Positions 35,783 to 43,773 of a stretch of DNA of 64,000 nt are shown here, one piece after another (the stretch's first letter is position 1; each line of letters starts with the position of its first letter). This DNA comes from Roseateles sp. DAIF2 (GTDB lineage Bacteria; Pseudomonadota; Gammaproteobacteria; Burkholderiales; Burkholderiaceae_C), in assembly GCF_015624425.1 (NCBI RefSeq), contig NZ_CP049919.1, positions 4,030,001 through 4,094,000 of the forward strand, given 5' to 3'. Position numbers and translations under genes: made by a program. Below the pieces are notes generated by a model. It saw only the letters and a list, made by a program, of their open reading frames with translations. It ran no database searches and was not told the DNA's origin.

Positions 35783-36483
35783 GCCGGTTCGGCCTGCAGC
35801 TCGAACTCCAGCACCAGTTCGTCGCGCACCGCCAGCAGGCCGCCCAGCACCGTGAAGGGCGTCAGGCCCAGCTCGCGCTGGCGCAGCACGAAGGCGCCGG
35901 CGATGCGCGGGCGCTCCGGCGGGCCGGACAGGCGCAGCGGCACATCCAGCGCATGGCGCCGCTCGCCCAGCGCCAGCTCGACGCGGGCCGCCAGCCGCGG
36001 CGGCTCGCCCACCAGCTCGAGCAGGCGCAGGCGCAGCTCCGGTCGACGCGCCGCATCGACGCCCTGCGGGCCGAGCAGATTGGCCCGGGTCGCGGCGATC
36101 GCCTCCGGCGTCAGCGGCGCGGCGAAGGCGCCGCCGGCGGCCGCGCGCTGCGCCGGATCGTCCAGCAGCAGCTCGTCCCAGCGCAGGCGCAGCTCGCCGC
36201 GCGAGCGCGCCAGGTCCTCGTCCGGCCACCACAGCCAGCCCTCGAAGCGCGGCGCCGACAGCAGATGGTTGTGGCCCAGGCGCGCGGCGCGGCCGCCGCG
36301 AAACACATAGATGCGCACGGCCGAGGTCGCCGGATCGAGCCGGAACAAGCGCCCGCCCGCCTCCAGCGGCGCGCGGGCAAAGGCGGGCGGCCAGTCCTGT
36401 GACAGCGCCGCCGGCGGGGGCGGCGTGGCCGCACAGGCCGTCAGCAACGCGGTGGCCAGCATCAGCAGGGCCGCGCGCCTCAT
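35767..36483 (-). CDS. YceI-like domain lipoprotein
   Basis: A 238-residue lipoprotein: signal peptide with lipobox (LLTAC, Cys17), then a YceI-like beta-barrel domain (RLDPATSAVRIYVFRGGRAARLGHNHLLSAPRFEGWLWW, later LRLSGPPERPRIAGAFVLRQRELGLTPF). YceI proteins bind isoprenoid-type lipids in the periplasm; the ligand here is unknown. The start overlaps the stop of the Crp/Fnr regulator gene (ATGA), suggesting coupled expression. The end overlaps dapA. Confidence 0.85.
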   Translation of the reverse strand: MRRAALLMLATALLTACAATPPPPAALSQDWPPAFARAPLEAGGRLFRLDPATSAVRIYVFRGGRAARLGHNHLLSAPRFEGWLWWPDEDLARSRGELRLRWDELLLDDPAQRAAAGGAFAAPLTPEAIAATRANLLGPQGVDAARRPELRLRLLELVGEPPRLAARVELALGERRHALDVPLRLSGPPERPRIAGAFVLRQRELGLTPFTVLGGLLAVRDELVLEFELQAEPAQTAS

Positions 36484-37181
36484 GCACCCTCCCCCAAGGC
36501 GCGCAGCGCGGCCGGATCCAGCAGCTCGATCTCGCCGTAATGCAGGGCCAGCAGGCCGCGGCCGGCCAGGGCCTGCAGCGCCTTGCTGACGCTCTGGCGG
36601 CTGACGCCCAGCATCAGCGCCAGCTGTTCCTGCGGCAGCCGGATGCGCCGGCGAGCCACCGCCTCATGACCATAGCCTTCGGCCACCAGCGCCAGGCGCT
36701 TGGCCAGGCGCTGCTGCAGCGGCAGCCGGGCGATGTCCTCCAGCACCTCGAAGGCCAGGCGCAGCTTGGCGCTGGCCAGCCGGGCCAGGTCGCGCCAGCA
36801 GGCCGGATGCGCCTCCAGCCAGGCCAGCAGCTCGGCATGCGGCAGCAGCCAGACCTGGGTCGCGCCCTCGGCCACCGCGTCATGGGTGCGCGGCAGGCCG
36901 TCCAGCAGCGAGATCTCGCCGAACCATTGCCCCGGCTCCAGCCAGGCCAGGAGGCTGGCCGAGCCGTCGGCCTGGGCCGCGCCGACCCGCAGCGCGCCCT
37001 CCAGCACGCAGCACAGCCCCTCGGGCCGCCCACCGCGCTCGAACAGGATCTGGCCATGGCTCAGCGCGACCCGTCGGCCGCGCCCCAGCAGCAGGGCCTG
37101 CAGCGCCGGGTCGCAGCCGGCGAACCAGGGATGGGCGCGCAGCAGCGCGGTATCGGCGGCACTCAGGGGCGGGGTGGACAT
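36480..37181 (-). CDS. Crp/Fnr-family transcriptional regulator
   Basis: A 233-residue protein with an N-terminal cyclic-nucleotide-binding fold (LLGRGRRVALSHGQILFERGGRPEGLCCVLEGALRV, then GQWFGEISLLDGLPRTHDAVAEG) and a C-terminal winged helix (LPQEQLALMLGVSRQSVSKALQALAGRGLL). It lacks the N-terminal Cys cluster of FNR, so oxygen sensing by iron-sulfur is unlikely. The phosphate cassette differs from CRP (PRTHD where CRP has RSAT), so cAMP binding is uncertain. Coupled to the YceI-type lipoprotein gene downstream. Confidence 0.9.
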   Translation of the reverse strand: MSTPPLSAADTALLRAHPWFAGCDPALQALLLGRGRRVALSHGQILFERGGRPEGLCCVLEGALRVGAAQADGSASLLAWLEPGQWFGEISLLDGLPRTHDAVAEGATQVWLLPHAELLAWLEAHPACWRDLARLASAKLRLAFEVLEDIARLPLQQRLAKRLALVAEGYGHEAVARRRIRLPQEQLALMLGVSRQSVSKALQALAGRGLLALHYGEIELLDPAALRALGEGA

Positions 37182-37234
37182 GGGGAAAATAGGGGGGCCC
37201 AATGGCCTTGCACGCGGCGGAGTTTGTCGGCATT

Positions 37235-37270
37235 TTGACAGTCGCGCGCCGGGATGCTGAACTAGCATCC
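37235..37270 (+). promoter_or_regulatory. Promoter with overlapping inverted repeat upstream of the DUF962 gene
   Basis: TTGACA (37235-37240), a 17-bp spacer and TGAACT (37258-37263) preceded by TG (an extended -10). The -10 lies inside the perfect inverted repeat GGATGCT-N5-AGCATCC (37252-37270), which could be an operator. The divergent Crp/Fnr gene starts at 37181. Confidence 0.55.
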
Positions 37271-37296
37271 GCCGATTCGAAAACGAGGAGACGCCC

Positions 37297-37848
37297 ATGG
37301 CCGCCAGTCCCTTCCGTCCCGCCTTGGACCTGATGGTGCAGTACGCCCGCTACCACCGCGACCGGCGCAATATCGCAACCCATTTCGTCGGCATTCCGCT
37401 GATCGTGTTCGCGATCGGCATCCTGCTGGCGCGCGCGCAGGTCGAGCTGGGCGGCTATGCACTGAACGCCGCCTGGCTGCTCTGGGCCCTGTCCACCATC
37501 TGGTACCTGACGCGCGGCAGCCTGGTGCTGGGCCTGGCGACCGCGCTGGTCAACGCGCTGCTGATGGCGCTGGCCGAGCCCTTCGCGGCCGCGGCGGTCT
37601 CGACCGGCAGCTGGCTAGCCTGGGGCATCGGCGCCTTCATCGTCGGCTGGATCATCCAGTTCGTCGGCCACTATTACGAGGGCAAGAAGCCGGCCTTCGT
37701 CGACGATCTGGTGGGCCTGCTGGTCGGCCCGATGTTCGTGGTCGGCGAGGCGCTGTTTGCGCTGGGCTGGGGCCGCGGCATGCTGGCCGAGATCGAGCGC
37801 CAGGCCGGCCCGACGCATCTGCGCGACCTGGCCCATCCGCTCGCGTGA
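37297..37848 (+). CDS. DUF962/Mpo1-like membrane protein
   Basis: A 183-residue membrane protein with about five hydrophobic helices. The N-terminal YARYHRDRRNIATHFVGIPLIVFAIGIL and IQFVGHYYEGKKPAFVDDLVGLLVGPMFVVGE match the DUF962 family, whose yeast member Mpo1 is an iron-dependent dioxygenase that alpha-oxidises 2-hydroxy fatty acids. The conserved His residues (YHRD, THF, GHYYEGKKP) are present. Good ribosome-binding site (GAGGAG). The stop overlaps the next start (GTGA), so the two genes are co-translated. Confidence 0.88.
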   Translation: MAASPFRPALDLMVQYARYHRDRRNIATHFVGIPLIVFAIGILLARAQVELGGYALNAAWLLWALSTIWYLTRGSLVLGLATALVNALLMALAEPFAAAAVSTGSWLAWGIGAFIVGWIIQFVGHYYEGKKPAFVDDLVGLLVGPMFVVGEALFALGWGRGMLAEIERQAGPTHLRDLAHPLA

Positions 37849-38879
37849 GCGCCGACGGCATCGCGCCCAACAAAGCGGCGCCCATACTGGTGATGGGGGC
37901 CGGCTCGATCGGCTGCTTCCTCGGCGGCGTGCTGGCCGCCGCCGGCCATCCGGTGCATTTGGTCGCGCGAGCGCGCGTGCTGCAGGCGCTGCGCGAGCGT
38001 GGCCTGACGATCGGCGACCTGGAGGGCCGCCGGCAAGACCTGCCCCCCGCGCGCCTGCGGCTGCACGAGGCGCCGCCCGCCGGGCTCAGGCCGGCGCTGA
38101 CCCTGCTGTGCGTGAAGAGCGGCGCCACCGCCGGCGCGGCCCTGCAGCTGGCCGCGGCGCTGCCGGCCGGCAGCGTGGTGGTGTCGATGCAGAACGGCGT
38201 CGGCAATGTCGAGCGCGCCCGCGAGGCCGCGCCGGGCCTGCAATGGCGCGCCGGCATGGTGCCCTTCAATGTGGCCGAGCTGGCGCCGGGCCATTACCAC
38301 CGCGGCACCGCCGGCGGCCTGGCCGCCGAGACCGACCCGGCGCTGGAGGCGCTGCGCCCGGCCTTCGCGGCCTTCGGCCTGAGCCTGCGGCTGAAGCCCG
38401 ATCTGCGCGCGATCCAATGGGGCAAGCTGCTGATCAACCTGAACAACCCGGTCAATGCGCTGTCCGGCCGGCCGCTGCGCGCCCAGCTGCTGGAGCGCGG
38501 CTACCGGCGCTGCTTCGCCGCGCTGCAGACCGAGGCGCTGGAGGTGCTGCGCCAGGCCGGCATCGAGGTGGCGCCGGTCACGCCGGTGCCGCCCGAGCGC
38601 TTCGCCGCGCTGCTGCGCCTGCCGACGCCGCTGTTTAGGCTGCTGGCCGCGCGCATGCTGAAGATCGATGCCAAGGCCCGCTCCAGCATGGCCGACGACC
38701 TGGCCCTGGGCCGCAAGACCGAGATCGACGCGCTGTGCGGCGAGGTCGTGCGCCTGGCCCGCCGCGAAGGCCGCCAGGCGCCGCTGAACGCGCGCATGCT
38801 GGCCCTGGTGGAGGGCTGGACCCAGCGCCCCCTGCCCTACGGGCCGCGCGAGCTGGAGGAGGCGCTGGGGCTGCGCTGA
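37845..38879 (+). CDS. 2-dehydropantoate 2-reductase family protein (PanE/ApbA)
   Basis: A 344-residue NADPH-dependent reductase: GAGSIGCFLGGVLAAAGHPVHLVAR (Rossmann motif), VKSGATAGAALQLA, VSMQNGVGNVE, and WGKLLINLNNPVNALSGRPL with the catalytic Lys, then SSMADDLALGRKTEIDAL with the helix bearing the substrate Glu. It is somewhat longer than E. coli PanE (303) and could act on ketopantoate or another 2-oxo acid. GTG start overlapping the DUF962 stop. Confidence 0.88.
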   Translation: MSADGIAPNKAAPILVMGAGSIGCFLGGVLAAAGHPVHLVARARVLQALRERGLTIGDLEGRRQDLPPARLRLHEAPPAGLRPALTLLCVKSGATAGAALQLAAALPAGSVVVSMQNGVGNVERAREAAPGLQWRAGMVPFNVAELAPGHYHRGTAGGLAAETDPALEALRPAFAAFGLSLRLKPDLRAIQWGKLLINLNNPVNALSGRPLRAQLLERGYRRCFAALQTEALEVLRQAGIEVAPVTPVPPERFAALLRLPTPLFRLLAARMLKIDAKARSSMADDLALGRKTEIDALCGEVVRLARREGRQAPLNARMLALVEGWTQRPLPYGPRELEEALGLR

Positions 38880-38883
38880 GGCT

Positions 38884-39798
38884 TCAGCTGACGAAGACCC
38901 AGTAGAACAGCCCCACGATGATCGCCCACTTGCCGATGTAGTAGGTCGGCCGGCTCTTGGCCTTCAGGGCCTTGCCCCACAGGCGCACCTTGTAGGCATA
39001 GAAGAAGAACTTGTTGAGCGCGCCGACCGGCTCGCCCTCGACGTTCTGGGTCGCCGAGGCCGTCATCACGACGCGGGCGAACAGGCGGTTGAACCAGCGT
39101 ACCGGCGCGAAGTACAGCGGCCGCTCGACGTCGCAGAACAGGATCACGCGCTGCTGCTCGGTCGTGTTCTCGGCGTAGTGGATGAAGGTCTCGTCGAACA
39201 TCACCGCCTCGCCGTCCTTCCAGTGGTAGCGCTGGCCGTCCACCTCAATGAAGCAGCCGGGCGAGTTCGGCGTGGTCAGGCCCAGGTGGTAGCGCACCGA
39301 GCCGGCATAGGGGTCGCGATGCCGCACCAGGCGGCTGCCCGGCGGCAGCGAGGCGAACATCGCGGCCTTGACCGTCGGGATCTGGCGCAGCAGCTCGACG
39401 GTCTTCGGGCACAGGGCCTTGGCCGAGGCCAGGTCCTCGCCGTACCACTTCAGGTAGAAGCGCTTCCAGCCGGTGCGGAAGAAGGAGTTGAAGCCGATGT
39501 CGTTGTAGGTCGACGCGGCCTTGATCTGGCCCTCGTCATTGAGCTTGAGCGCCTCCTCGCGGATCACCTGCCAGTTCTGCTGCAGCAGCTCCAGCTCCTT
39601 GAACTGCTGGGGGTCCAGATAGGGCGTGGCCGGCGCGCGCGAGAACAGATACATCAGCGCATTGACCGGCGCGATCAGCACGGTGAAATCGGTCAGCGCC
39701 CGCGCCAGGCGAAAGCGCACCTTGCCGCGGAAATGGGCATACAGCGCCGACGCGACGAAGATCATCAGCACCCAGTAACGCAGCGGAATCGAGGACAT
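38884..39798 (-). CDS. LpxO-like aspartyl/asparaginyl beta-hydroxylase family dioxygenase
   Basis: A 304-residue protein with a membrane helix at each end and an Fe(II)/2-oxoglutarate domain: RLVRHRDPYAGSVRYHLGLTTPN and EAVMFDETFIHYAENTTEQQRVILFCDVERP give the HxD...H metal triad and the 2-oxoglutarate Arg. The same arrangement is known for LpxO, which 2-hydroxylates a lipid A acyl chain at the inner membrane; lipid A is therefore the likely target. The gene converges with the PanE-type gene 4 bp away. Confidence 0.88.
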   Translation of the reverse strand: MSSIPLRYWVLMIFVASALYAHFRGKVRFRLARALTDFTVLIAPVNALMYLFSRAPATPYLDPQQFKELELLQQNWQVIREEALKLNDEGQIKAASTYNDIGFNSFFRTGWKRFYLKWYGEDLASAKALCPKTVELLRQIPTVKAAMFASLPPGSRLVRHRDPYAGSVRYHLGLTTPNSPGCFIEVDGQRYHWKDGEAVMFDETFIHYAENTTEQQRVILFCDVERPLYFAPVRWFNRLFARVVMTASATQNVEGEPVGALNKFFFYAYKVRLWGKALKAKSRPTYYIGKWAIIVGLFYWVFVS

Positions 39799-39870
39799 CG
39801 GGTCCAGCCTTCTAGTGGTTCAAACGGTTCGGGAAAGTCCGGCATTATCGGGCCCGCGCATGAACTGCGT

Positions 39871-40719
39871 CTAAACCAGGCTCCCCAGAATCACGCTGGA
39901 GGCCTTGAACAGGGCCGTCGCCGCCTGGCCGGGGCGCAGATCCAGGGCCTGCAGGCTGGCCTGGGTGATGGTGGCGGCCAGGCTCTGGCCGCCGCCGATG
40001 TCCAGCAGCACCTCGGCATTGACCGCGCCCGGCGTCACCGCCAGCACCTGGCCATGCAGCTGGTTGCGTGCCGACAGCCGCACGCCCGGTGTCTCATCGA
40101 GCCCGGTCGCGATCAGCACCGAGCTGGCCTTGACCAGCGCGAAGGCCTCGGCGCCGAGCTTCAGGCCCAGCTGCTCGGTGCTCTCGCGGGTGACGATCGC
40201 GACGATGCGGGCGCCGCCCGGCAGGCTCAGGCTCACCTCGTCGTTGACCGCACCGGCCTGGTAGGCGCAGACCTGGCCGACGAACTGGTTGCGGGCGCTG
40301 GTCTTCATATTGATCATCCTCAGCAGCTGGAAGTCGCGCGACAGATCGGCGCCCTCGTCGCTCAGCTGGCGCACGAAGCGCCGGTGCAGCGCCTCGATCT
40401 GGGCGAAGCGCTCGACCAGTTGGCGGCCGCGCTCGGTCAGCAGGGTCGAGCCGCCGCCGCGGCCGCCGGTGCTGCGTTCCACCAGCGGCGCGCCGGCCAG
40501 GTTGTTCATCTGGTCCACCGCGTCCCAGGCCGCCTTGTAGCTCAGCCCGACCGCCTTGGCGGCCTGGGTGATCGAGCCCTGCTCGCCGATCGCGCGCAGC
40601 AGCGCGATGCGGTTCTCGCCACCCAGCGGCATGCCGCCGGCGCTCAGGGTCAGGCTGCCATGCAGCGCCAGTTCATGGCCTGTCGGCGAGGACTTGCGGG
40701 ATCGGTCGCGCGTCGCCAT
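39871..40719 (-). CDS. modE: Molybdate-responsive transcriptional regulator ModE
   Basis: A 282-residue regulator with an N-terminal winged helix (IALLRAIGEQGSITQAAKAVGLSYKAAWDAVDQMNNLAGAPLVER) and two C-terminal Mop/TOBE domains (SARNQFVGQVCAYQAGAVNDEVSLSL... and SARNQLHGQVLAVTPGAVNAEVLLDI...) that bind molybdate. This is the classical ModE layout. It represses modABC when molybdate is plentiful; a ModE box lies upstream of modA at 42940. The 5' end lies inside the 3' end of modC (47 bp overlap), which is unusual. Confidence 0.95.
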   Translation of the reverse strand: MATRDRSRKSSPTGHELALHGSLTLSAGGMPLGGENRIALLRAIGEQGSITQAAKAVGLSYKAAWDAVDQMNNLAGAPLVERSTGGRGGGSTLLTERGRQLVERFAQIEALHRRFVRQLSDEGADLSRDFQLLRMINMKTSARNQFVGQVCAYQAGAVNDEVSLSLPGGARIVAIVTRESTEQLGLKLGAEAFALVKASSVLIATGLDETPGVRLSARNQLHGQVLAVTPGAVNAEVLLDIGGGQSLAATITQASLQALDLRPGQAATALFKASSVILGSLV

Positions 40720-41455
40720 GGTCGTCTCGGGATTGCGGGGCGCCCGAGCATACGTGAAGACAGGGTGGCGGTGCCGCCGCGAGGATGCGCCCCTCCTCCA
40801 TCGTCAGCACCTGGTCGGCCAGGCGCTCGGCGTCGGCCTCGTCATGGGTGATCAGCAGCATCGGCAGCTGCAGCTGCGCCTGCAGATCGGCCAGCTCGTC
40901 GCGCAGCCGTGCGCGCAGCGCGCTGTCCAGCGCGGCGAAGGGCTCGTCCAGCAGCAGGGCCTGCGGCCGTGCCACCAGCGCGCGGGCCAGCGCGGTGCGC
41001 TGACGCTGGCCGCCGGAGAGCTGCTCCGGGTAGTGATGGGCCAGCGGCTGCAGGCCGAAGGCCTCGATCCAGCGCGCCACCTCCGGATGCTCGGTGCGGC
41101 GGCTCGGGTTGCGCCAGCCGCGCACACCTTCCCGATTGAGGCCGAAGGCGATGTTCTGCAGCACCGTCAGATGCGGGAACAGCGCATAGTCCTGGAACAC
41201 ATAGGCCAGCCCGCGCGCACGCGCCGGCACCTCGACACCGGCACCGCGATCCAGCAAGACCCGACCCTGCACCTTCACATGGCCGGCATCGGCGCGGGTC
41301 AGCCCGGCGATGATCTTCAGGGTCTGGCTCTTGCCGGCGCCCGAGGGGCCGATCAGCACCAGGCGGCGCGCATCGCTGGCGAAGCTCGAGCTCAGCTCGA
41401 AGCGTCGACCGGCATGCTCGAAGACGCGACGCACATCGACGTCCCAGACCCTCAT
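40673..41455 (-). CDS. modC: Molybdate ABC transporter ATP-binding protein ModC (short form)
   Basis: ModC powers molybdate uptake. The 260-residue protein has Walker A GPSGAGKSQ, LSGGQRQR signature, Walker B LLLDEPFAALD, and the switch His in LLITHDEADAERLADQ. It is about 90 residues shorter than E. coli ModC because the C-terminal Mop domain is missing; the last 25 residues are Pro/Cys-rich and read through the start of modE. The start overlaps the modB stop (ATGA). Loss of the regulatory Mop domain would remove direct molybdate feedback on the transporter. Confidence 0.93.
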   Translation of the reverse strand: MRVWDVDVRRVFEHAGRRFELSSSFASDARRLVLIGPSGAGKSQTLKIIAGLTRADAGHVKVQGRVLLDRGAGVEVPARARGLAYVFQDYALFPHLTVLQNIAFGLNREGVRGWRNPSRRTEHPEVARWIEAFGLQPLAHHYPEQLSGGQRQRTALARALVARPQALLLDEPFAALDSALRARLRDELADLQAQLQLPMLLITHDEADAERLADQVLTMEEGRILAAAPPPCLHVCSGAPQSRDDHGDARPIPQVLADRP

Positions 41456-42129
41456 CGCAGCGCCCCCGCGACCCGGCCCGGGGCCAGGCGGCCCGCGCTC
41501 AGCAGCACGACGATGCAGGTGATCGAGGTCACCAGCACCAGGAAGCTGGCCATGCCGTCCTGGCCGGCCTGCACCGCCTCGTAGACCGCGACCGACAGGG
41601 TCTGGGTCTTGCCCGGGATGCTGCCCGCCACCATCAGGGTGGCGCCGAACTCGCCGGTGGCACGCGCGAAGGCCAGCAGCACACCGGCCAGGATGCCGCG
41701 CCAGGCCAGCGGCAGGGTGACGCGGAAGAACAGCGCGGTCTCGGACAGGCCCAGCACCCGCGCCGCCTGCTCCAGCTGCGGATCGACCGCCTCGAAGGCC
41801 GCGCGCGCCGACTTGAACACCAGCGGAAAGGCGACGATGGTCGCCGCGATCACCGCGCCCTGCCAGGTGAAGATCAGATTGATACCAAACTCGGCCTGCA
41901 GCCAGGCGCCGATGGGGCCGTTGCGGCCGATCAGCACCAGCAGGTAGTAGCCCAGCACGGTCGGCGGCATCACCATCGGCAGGGTCAGCAGCGCGTCCAG
42001 CAGCTCGCGCCCCGGGAAGCGCAGCCGCGCCAGCGCGAAGCCCACGGCGACGCCCAGCACCAGGTTCAGCGCGGTGGCCCAACCGGCCACCTTCAGGGTC
42101 AGCAGCAGCGGGATCCAGGCCTCGCTCAT
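41452..42129 (-). CDS. modB: Molybdate ABC transporter permease ModB
   Basis: A 225-residue inner-membrane protein with five or six helices. The EAA loop that docks ModC is in AARVLGLSETALFFRVTLPLAWRGILAG, and GATLMVAGSIPGKTQTLSVAVYE is typical of molybdate/sulfate permeases. The start is 10 bp after the modA stop and the stop overlaps modC, so modABC form one operon. Confidence 0.95.
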   Translation of the reverse strand: MSEAWIPLLLTLKVAGWATALNLVLGVAVGFALARLRFPGRELLDALLTLPMVMPPTVLGYYLLVLIGRNGPIGAWLQAEFGINLIFTWQGAVIAATIVAFPLVFKSARAAFEAVDPQLEQAARVLGLSETALFFRVTLPLAWRGILAGVLLAFARATGEFGATLMVAGSIPGKTQTLSVAVYEAVQAGQDGMASFLVLVTSITCIVVLLSAGRLAPGRVAGALR

Positions 42130-42139
42130 GGTCGGGTCA

Positions 42140-42901
42140 TCAAGGCTTGCCGAAGCCGTACTTGGCCAGCACGGCCTGGGCCTGCGGGCTCAGCACGAAG
42201 GCGACGAACTTCTGCGCCTCGGCCGCGTTGGCGCTGGCCGCCACCGGCGCGACCGGATAGAGCACCGGCGTCTCGGTCGGCACGGTCAGCGCGACCTTCA
42301 CCTTGTCGGCCATCAGGGCCGCATCGGTACCGTAGACAAAGCCGGCATCGACCTCGCCGCGCGCCACATAGTCCAGCGCCTGGCGCACATTGTTGGCGCC
42401 GATCATCTTGGGCTCGACCGCACCCCACAGGCCGGCCTTCTCCAGCACCGCCTTGGTATAGCGCCCGACCGGCACGCTGGCCGGCAGGCCGATCGCGATG
42501 CGGCCATAGGCGGGCTGCGCCAGCTCGGCCACCGCCTTGGGCGTGGCCTTGGCCGCGCCCGGCACGATCACCACCAGGCTGTTGGAGACGAAGTTGCGGC
42601 GCTGCTCGGCCTTCACCAGGCCCTGCTGTTGCGCCTGGTCCATGGTCTCCTGGTCGGCGCTGGCGAACACATCGGCCGGCGCGCCCTTGGCGATCTGCTG
42701 CAGTAGCGCGCCCGAGGCGCCGAAGTTGAACTGCAGCTTGCTGCCGGGATGCTGCGCCTCGTACAGCGGCCCCAGCTCGCGGAAGGCATTGGTCAGGCTG
42801 GCCGCGGCCGAGACGGTCAGCTCGGCCGCCAGCGCACCCCCGCTCAGCAGCAGGCCCGACAGGGCCAGGACGAGGCGGATCGGGCGGGGCTTGTGGCTCA
42901 T
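42140..42901 (-). CDS. modA: Molybdate-binding periplasmic protein ModA
   Basis: A 253-residue exported binding protein: signal peptide (residues 1-25), SAAASLTNAFRELGPLYEAQHPGSKLQFNFGASGALLQQIAKGAPADVFASADQETM with the Ser residues that hold the oxyanion, and NSLVVIVP, DYVARGEVDAGFVYGTDA. It captures molybdate (or tungstate) and delivers it to ModBC. First gene of the operon, with a ModE box about 40-60 bp upstream. Confidence 0.96.
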   Translation of the reverse strand: MSHKPRPIRLVLALSGLLLSGGALAAELTVSAAASLTNAFRELGPLYEAQHPGSKLQFNFGASGALLQQIAKGAPADVFASADQETMDQAQQQGLVKAEQRRNFVSNSLVVIVPGAAKATPKAVAELAQPAYGRIAIGLPASVPVGRYTKAVLEKAGLWGAVEPKMIGANNVRQALDYVARGEVDAGFVYGTDAALMADKVKVALTVPTETPVLYPVAPVAASANAAEAQKFVAFVLSPQAQAVLAKYGFGKP

Positions 42902-42939
42902 GAGGAGTCGCTCCAGGCTGAGGATCGGTGGGCAGGAAT

Positions 42940-42963
42940 CGTTATATACAAGTGTACATACTG
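42940..42963 (-). promoter_or_regulatory. ModE box upstream of modA
   Basis: CGTTATATA-N6-TACATACTG fits the ModE operator (CGNTATATA-N6-TATATANCG): the left half is perfect, the right half differs at two defined bases. It lies 39 bp upstream of the modA start. A second half-site, CGTTATAT, is at 43009-43016. Molybdate-loaded ModE would bind here to repress modABC. Confidence 0.8.
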
Positions 42964-43042
42964 AAACCGATTCGACACCTCATACCCAGGCAATCGCCGT
43001 GCGAGTTCCGTTATATCCAGGCCACCAGAACGACGGCCTGTG

Positions 43043-43633
43043 TCAGCCGGGCAAGTCCTGACCCCAGGGCTGCAGCGCCAGCTCCGGCCCGGGCTTGCGC
43101 GAGGGGCCGGCGGGCTGCCGGGCCGGCGTGCCCAGCGCCACCCAGCCGACCAGGGTCTCGCCCGGCGCGCAGAAGGCCTCGGCGATCTGCGGGTTGCGCA
43201 CCTTGGCGCCGCTGAGCATCTTGCCGCCATAGCCCAGCAGATGGGCCGCGCTCATGAACTGCGCCAGCGCGCCGCCCAGCGCCACCCATTGCTCATGCGC
43301 CGGCACCTGCGGATGGCCGAGGTCGATGCGCGCGACGATGGCCACCGTGACCGGCGGCCCCAGCGCGCGCTCCGCATCGAGCCGGGCGCCCGCCTCGTCC
43401 TTGCCCGCGGCCAGCGCCGCCCGCTCGAACAGCTCGGCCATGCGCTGGCGCGCCGCGCCGCGCACGACCTTGAAGCGCCAGGGCACCAGCTCGCCATGGT
43501 CCGGCGCGCGCAGCGCGGCCTGCGCCATCAGGGTCAGCTCGGCCTCGCTGGGCCCGGGCTCCAGCAGATGCTTGGGCCCCACCGAATAGCGCCCCAGCAG
43601 GGCCCGCAGGGCCAGGTCTTGTGCTTCGTTCAT
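43043..43633 (-). CDS. Nitroreductase family protein (YdjA-like)
   Basis: A 196-residue flavin-dependent nitroreductase-fold protein: LGRYSVGPKHLLEPGPSEAELTLMAQAALRAPDHGELVPWRF at the N-terminus, where the Arg and Ser that bind FMN lie, and MSAAHLLGYGGKMLSGAKVRNPQIAEAFCAPGETLVGWVALGTPA in the second half. The shortened loop and APDHG fit the YdjA subfamily. The natural substrate is unknown. It is the last gene before tRNA-Sec on the minus strand, with a 27-bp gap. Confidence 0.9.
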   Translation of the reverse strand: MNEAQDLALRALLGRYSVGPKHLLEPGPSEAELTLMAQAALRAPDHGELVPWRFKVVRGAARQRMAELFERAALAAGKDEAGARLDAERALGPPVTVAIVARIDLGHPQVPAHEQWVALGGALAQFMSAAHLLGYGGKMLSGAKVRNPQIAEAFCAPGETLVGWVALGTPARQPAGPSRKPGPELALQPWGQDLPG

Positions 43634-43660
43634 CAAGCGACTTTAGGGCAAGGCCTGGGG

Positions 43661-43753
43661 CGGAGGGGAATGGGAGTCGAACCCACCCGGCGACGCATGG
43701 CGCCACCCACCGGGTTTGAAGCCCGGCCGACACACCGGTGTCGTTTCCCCTCC
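43661..43753 (-). tRNA. selC: tRNA-Sec (UCA anticodon)
   Basis: A 93-nt tRNA gene with features unique to selenocysteine tRNA: an 8-bp acceptor stem (GGAGGGGA / TCCCCTCC), a long D stem with a minimal loop, an anticodon loop CTTCAAA with anticodon TCA (43717-43719), a long variable arm, and a T arm GGGTGGGTTCGACTCCC. Discriminator G; the CCA end is not encoded (GCC follows). Charged with Ser, then converted to selenocysteinyl-tRNA by SelA, it reads the UGA at codon 196 of fdhG with SelB. It lies 21 bp downstream of selB. Confidence 0.97.
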
Positions 43754-43773
43754 ATGAATCCCTTGGGGTTCAT

